Below the pieces are notes generated by a model. The model made no database searches, had not been told where the DNA came from, and saw only the letters and a program-made list of their open reading frames with translations. A stretch of 64,000 bases of DNA, from assembly GCA_900319695.1 (NCBI GenBank), contig ONPN01000014.1:27790-91789 (forward strand). Direction: 5' to 3'. The translations under genes were made by a program, and so were the position numbers. Positions 62,125 to 64,000 of the stretch are shown piece after piece. Source of the stretch: an uncultured Eubacteriales bacterium. Lineage in GTDB: Bacteria; Bacillota; Clostridia; Oscillospirales; Oscillospiraceae. Position 1 is the stretch's first letter, and every line of letters starts with the position of its first letter.

Positions 62125-62469
62125 CGAAACAAGCAGACGCTTATGATGCTGGATGCGGGGAAGGATTGGGAAAACAACAATCTGATTATCACAAATCCAA
62201 CTGGAGGTTATCTGTCATACAGAACAGTATATGATTGCTTCAAGCGAGTGGTGGCAAAATTAGGTTTTCCCAATACCCGCTTTCACGATCTGCGACATAC
62301 CTACGCGGTCGTTGCGATCAAGAGCGGCGACGACATATAAACCGTGCAGGAGAACCTTGGCCATGCGACTGCTGCATTTACTCTGGATATTTATGGACAT
62401 GTCACAGACCAGATGAAACATGCCAGTGCTGACAGGATGGAGGCGTTCATACATGCCGTTTCGTGTTGA
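62125..62469 (+). pseudogene. Tyrosine recombinase/integrase, C-terminal remnant
   Basis: The C-terminal catalytic half of a phage/ICE-type integrase. Visible are NPTGGYLSYRTVYDCFKRVV, box II FHDLRHTYA (His and Arg), then NLGHA and the nucleophile Tyr in LDIYGHVTD. A TAA at 62338-62340 interrupts the frame between GDDI and TVQENLGHA, where active relatives have Lys or Gln. The N-terminal DNA-binding and first catalytic Arg region are missing. Non-functional, but it marks this end as an old integrated element next to a tRNA-like gene. Confidence 0.85.
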
Positions 62470-62800
62470 TCTGTCCCGGCTTTCGTTAATCTCTAAAGGC
62501 TAAAAATAAGTAAAACTCGGCCTTCTACGAAAACCGAGAAAACTTTTAGAGGTGAAAGCAGACCAATTTCAAGGAAAAATAAAAAGAATCTGCATCTTTC
62601 GATGCAGATTCTTTGGTGGACGATACAAGACTCGAAAGGCTAAAAGCTATTCCATTTGTACAAAAATATAGTTAAATTGTGTTATTTCGTATTGGAATCT
62701 GCAAATTTTGTTACATTGTTTCTATTGCGTTTTTCTCTGCCCAAGCTGTCAAGGGTCAAAATATGGGTCAAACTCAGACCGAAAAGAAGGAGAAATGCAA
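62470..62800. other. Gap with terminator and tRNA 3'-end fragment
   Basis: 331 bp without a convincing gene. Perfect stem AAAGAATCTGCATC / GATGCAGATTCTTT (62583-62614). Bases 62615-62636 (GGTGGACGATACAAGACTCGAA) read on the minus strand as the T-loop and acceptor 3' end of a tRNA of the Val(GAC) type, the usual core of an attachment site. AT-rich beyond 62640. Confidence 0.45.
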
Positions 62801-63190
62801 ATGAAAACCATCTTTGAAGAAATGGGAGGAAGTTACAATGAGGTCAACGGATATCTGATTCCGAACCTTGTGATTCAGGAAAGTGAGCCCATCGGCAAGT
62901 ACGGATGCATGAGAAGGCAGTATCTGAAGGAACAGCATCCGATCATCTTCTCGGAGCTTTTGCTGTCCGAGCAGCTCTATCCCCATCTGGTTGAGATCGA
63001 CCGCGCCTGCCACGGACGCATGGAATTGCTAATCAGGCAAATGGCAGCGCAGGAAGGTGTGACTGAGGCATTGAAGGCTGCCGATCAGATAGAGTGGATC
63101 AGGCGGATGAACAGCATCCAGAATCGTGCCGAAGAAATCGTTTTGAACGAGCTGGTCTACCTTGAGGAGGCGCCGGATGATGATACTTGA
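62801..63190 (+). CDS. TnpV-like transposon-encoded protein
   Basis: 129 residues from the ATG at 62801, 8 bp after GAAGGAG; the ATG at 62795 is too close to that site. The sequence MKTIFEEMGGSYNEVNGYLIPNL, then QYLKEQHPIIFSELLLSEQL and a C-terminal helix MNSIQNRAEEIVLNELVY match TnpV, an accessory protein of Tn4451-type mobilisable transposons in Clostridia whose role is not settled. No recombinase of such a transposon is intact here. Overlaps the next gene. Confidence 0.82.
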   Translation: MKTIFEEMGGSYNEVNGYLIPNLVIQESEPIGKYGCMRRQYLKEQHPIIFSELLLSEQLYPHLVEIDRACHGRMELLIRQMAAQEGVTEALKAADQIEWIRRMNSIQNRAEEIVLNELVYLEEAPDDDT

Positions 63191-63458
63191 AGACCTTTAT
63201 TTGGGAGATGTGCATCCCAGTGAGCGCAGCTTCAAGCGCAACAGCCAGTATGCCAGGGCATTGCACGAAGTCATTGAGGCGAACGATGCTCTGAACGAAA
63301 CGCTTGACGATGAACAGTCGGAGCTGTTTGAGGAATTCATGACAGCACAGCGGGAAGTCAATGTGCTGACAGACTGTGAGACGTTCTGCTATGCCTTCAA
63401 GCTCGGCGCAAGAATCATGCTGGACGTGCTGACTGAGGGAGAAATGAAAGAAATCTGA
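63177..63458 (+). CDS. DUF6809-like small protein
   Basis: 93 residues from the ATG at 63177 (GAGGAGG about 6 bp upstream), overlapping the TnpV-like gene by 14 bp. The start MMILEDLYLGDVHPSERSF and the C-terminus FCYAFKLGARIMLDVL resemble a family of helical proteins often found in Clostridial mobile elements. Function unknown. The family name is from memory of this pattern and should be checked. Confidence 0.7.
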   Translation: MMILEDLYLGDVHPSERSFKRNSQYARALHEVIEANDALNETLDDEQSELFEEFMTAQREVNVLTDCETFCYAFKLGARIMLDVLTEGEMKEI

Positions 63459-63583
63459 GTCACGCTTTAACCCAAACAGGGAATATAAAATCATACTCCT
63501 TATCGAATAGGCGCTCGGAAGTCGTTGAAACATGCGGCTTTTCGAGCGCCTAAATGCGTAGAAAGCATACCAGCCGGTAAGGC

Positions 63584-63934
63584 TTATGCTTTGTACTGTT
63601 TACATGCAGATTCAAGAAGCAGGAAATCATTGCATCGTTTAGCCAAAGCTGTGGAATTGCCGTTTTCCACTTTATGTTTGTATACGAGCTGGGCGTTCTT
63701 TCTGATTTTCTCCTGCATAGCTTTGATGGCTCTGTACTCTGCAAGGAGGAGCGACTTATATTTTTGATTCCGCTCCTTGGAAATATCTACATATTCAGCA
63801 AGCCCGGCAGGAACCGGAAACATGTTGTTGATATTTATAACGGCGTAGTTCTTGATTTTGATGAAATCCAACGCTTCCTGCATGTGGGCATGTTTCGGTT
63901 TAAACGTAAGCGCACAATTAGCACCCGCCTACCA
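63584..63934 (-). pseudogene. ToxN/AbiQ-type toxin remnant
   Basis: C-terminal two thirds of a type III toxin (RNA-antitoxin-controlled endoribonuclease). Diagnostic stretches: KPKHAHM, LDFIKIKNYAVININNMFPVP, KYKSLLLAEYRAI and KVENGNSTALAKRCNDFLLLE. An open start exists at 63883 (99 residues), but homologous-looking coding continues upstream to about 63934 (ALTFKPKHAHM) where a TAG closes the frame, so the N-terminal 60 or so residues are lost. An imperfect hairpin at 63970-63998 lies upstream, where these loci place a terminator after the antitoxin RNA repeats; the repeats, if any, would be beyond the window. Confidence 0.72.
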
Positions 63935-64000
63935 AGTGACCCATATTTATGAGACAATATCCGGAGAACTCGAGAAACTGCCGGTGAGTTTTTCGAGAAA

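Overview
The window looks like a chromosomal segment of a GC-rich anaerobic Firmicute, most likely a gut Clostridium-class bacterium of the Oscillospiraceae type. The grounds are gene content (AddAB recombination nucleases, a GlgC/GlgD pair, TctABC and TRAP uptake systems, TnpV-type transposon debris), AGGAGG-like ribosome sites, TTGACA/TATAAT-type promoters, and several small palindromic repeat families of the kind common in that group. This placement is inference; there is no rRNA gene to test it.

Layout. 0-3.7 kb: amino-acid racemase, a dicarboxylate/amino-acid:cation symporter and a secreted histidine acid phosphatase. 3.8-10.6 kb: addA and addB. 10.6-11.7 kb: a repeat hot spot followed by a RelB/RelE-type toxin-antitoxin pair. 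11.8-17.0 kb: an aminotransferase, two membrane glycosyltransferases and an RlmI-like rRNA methyltransferase. 17.3-20.4 kb: a tripartite tricarboxylate transporter (TctABC). 20.6-26.1 kb: housekeeping (TcdA, a PpiC-type foldase, prfB, prs, pth). 26.2-32.0 kb: glycogen metabolism (glgC, glgD, glgP) with a PfkB kinase. 32.2-35.5 kb: two VanY-type carboxypeptidases, a thioredoxin reductase whose 3' end was rewritten by a small mobile repeat, and a small conserved-looking protein. 35.9-47.8 kb: a hexuronate/acid-sugar catabolic locus (esterase, uxaC, two SDRs, RraA-like protein, TRAP transporter, enolase-superfamily dehydratase, split UxaA dehydratase) with a LacI-family regulator and three matching operator palindromes. 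48.3-61.3 kb: a minus-strand nonribosomal peptide synthetase operon. 61.9-64.0 kb: a degenerate tRNA, a broken integrase and transposon-borne small genes.

The most notable system is the NRPS operon. A 2457-residue C-A-T-C-A-T-R synthetase ends in an NAD(P)H reductase domain, an architecture known in gut Clostridia to release dipeptide aldehydes that become pyrazinones. It is followed 3 bp later by an unusual A-T-(half C)-TE protein, whose A domain lacks the amino-group-binding Asp and whose thioesterase has a Cys nucleophile. Then come a STAS protein and a membrane PP2C phosphatase fused to an RsbW-like ATPase, so a partner-switching signalling module appears to sit in the same operon as a small-molecule factory.

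A second theme is small mobile repeats. One element of about 160 bp occurs three times. One copy sits exactly in a TTAA of another repeat family, with intact 'empty' TTAA sites elsewhere in the window, and another copy supplies the last 44 or so codons of trxB. No CRISPR array, rRNA gene or phosphopantetheinyl transferase was found here.
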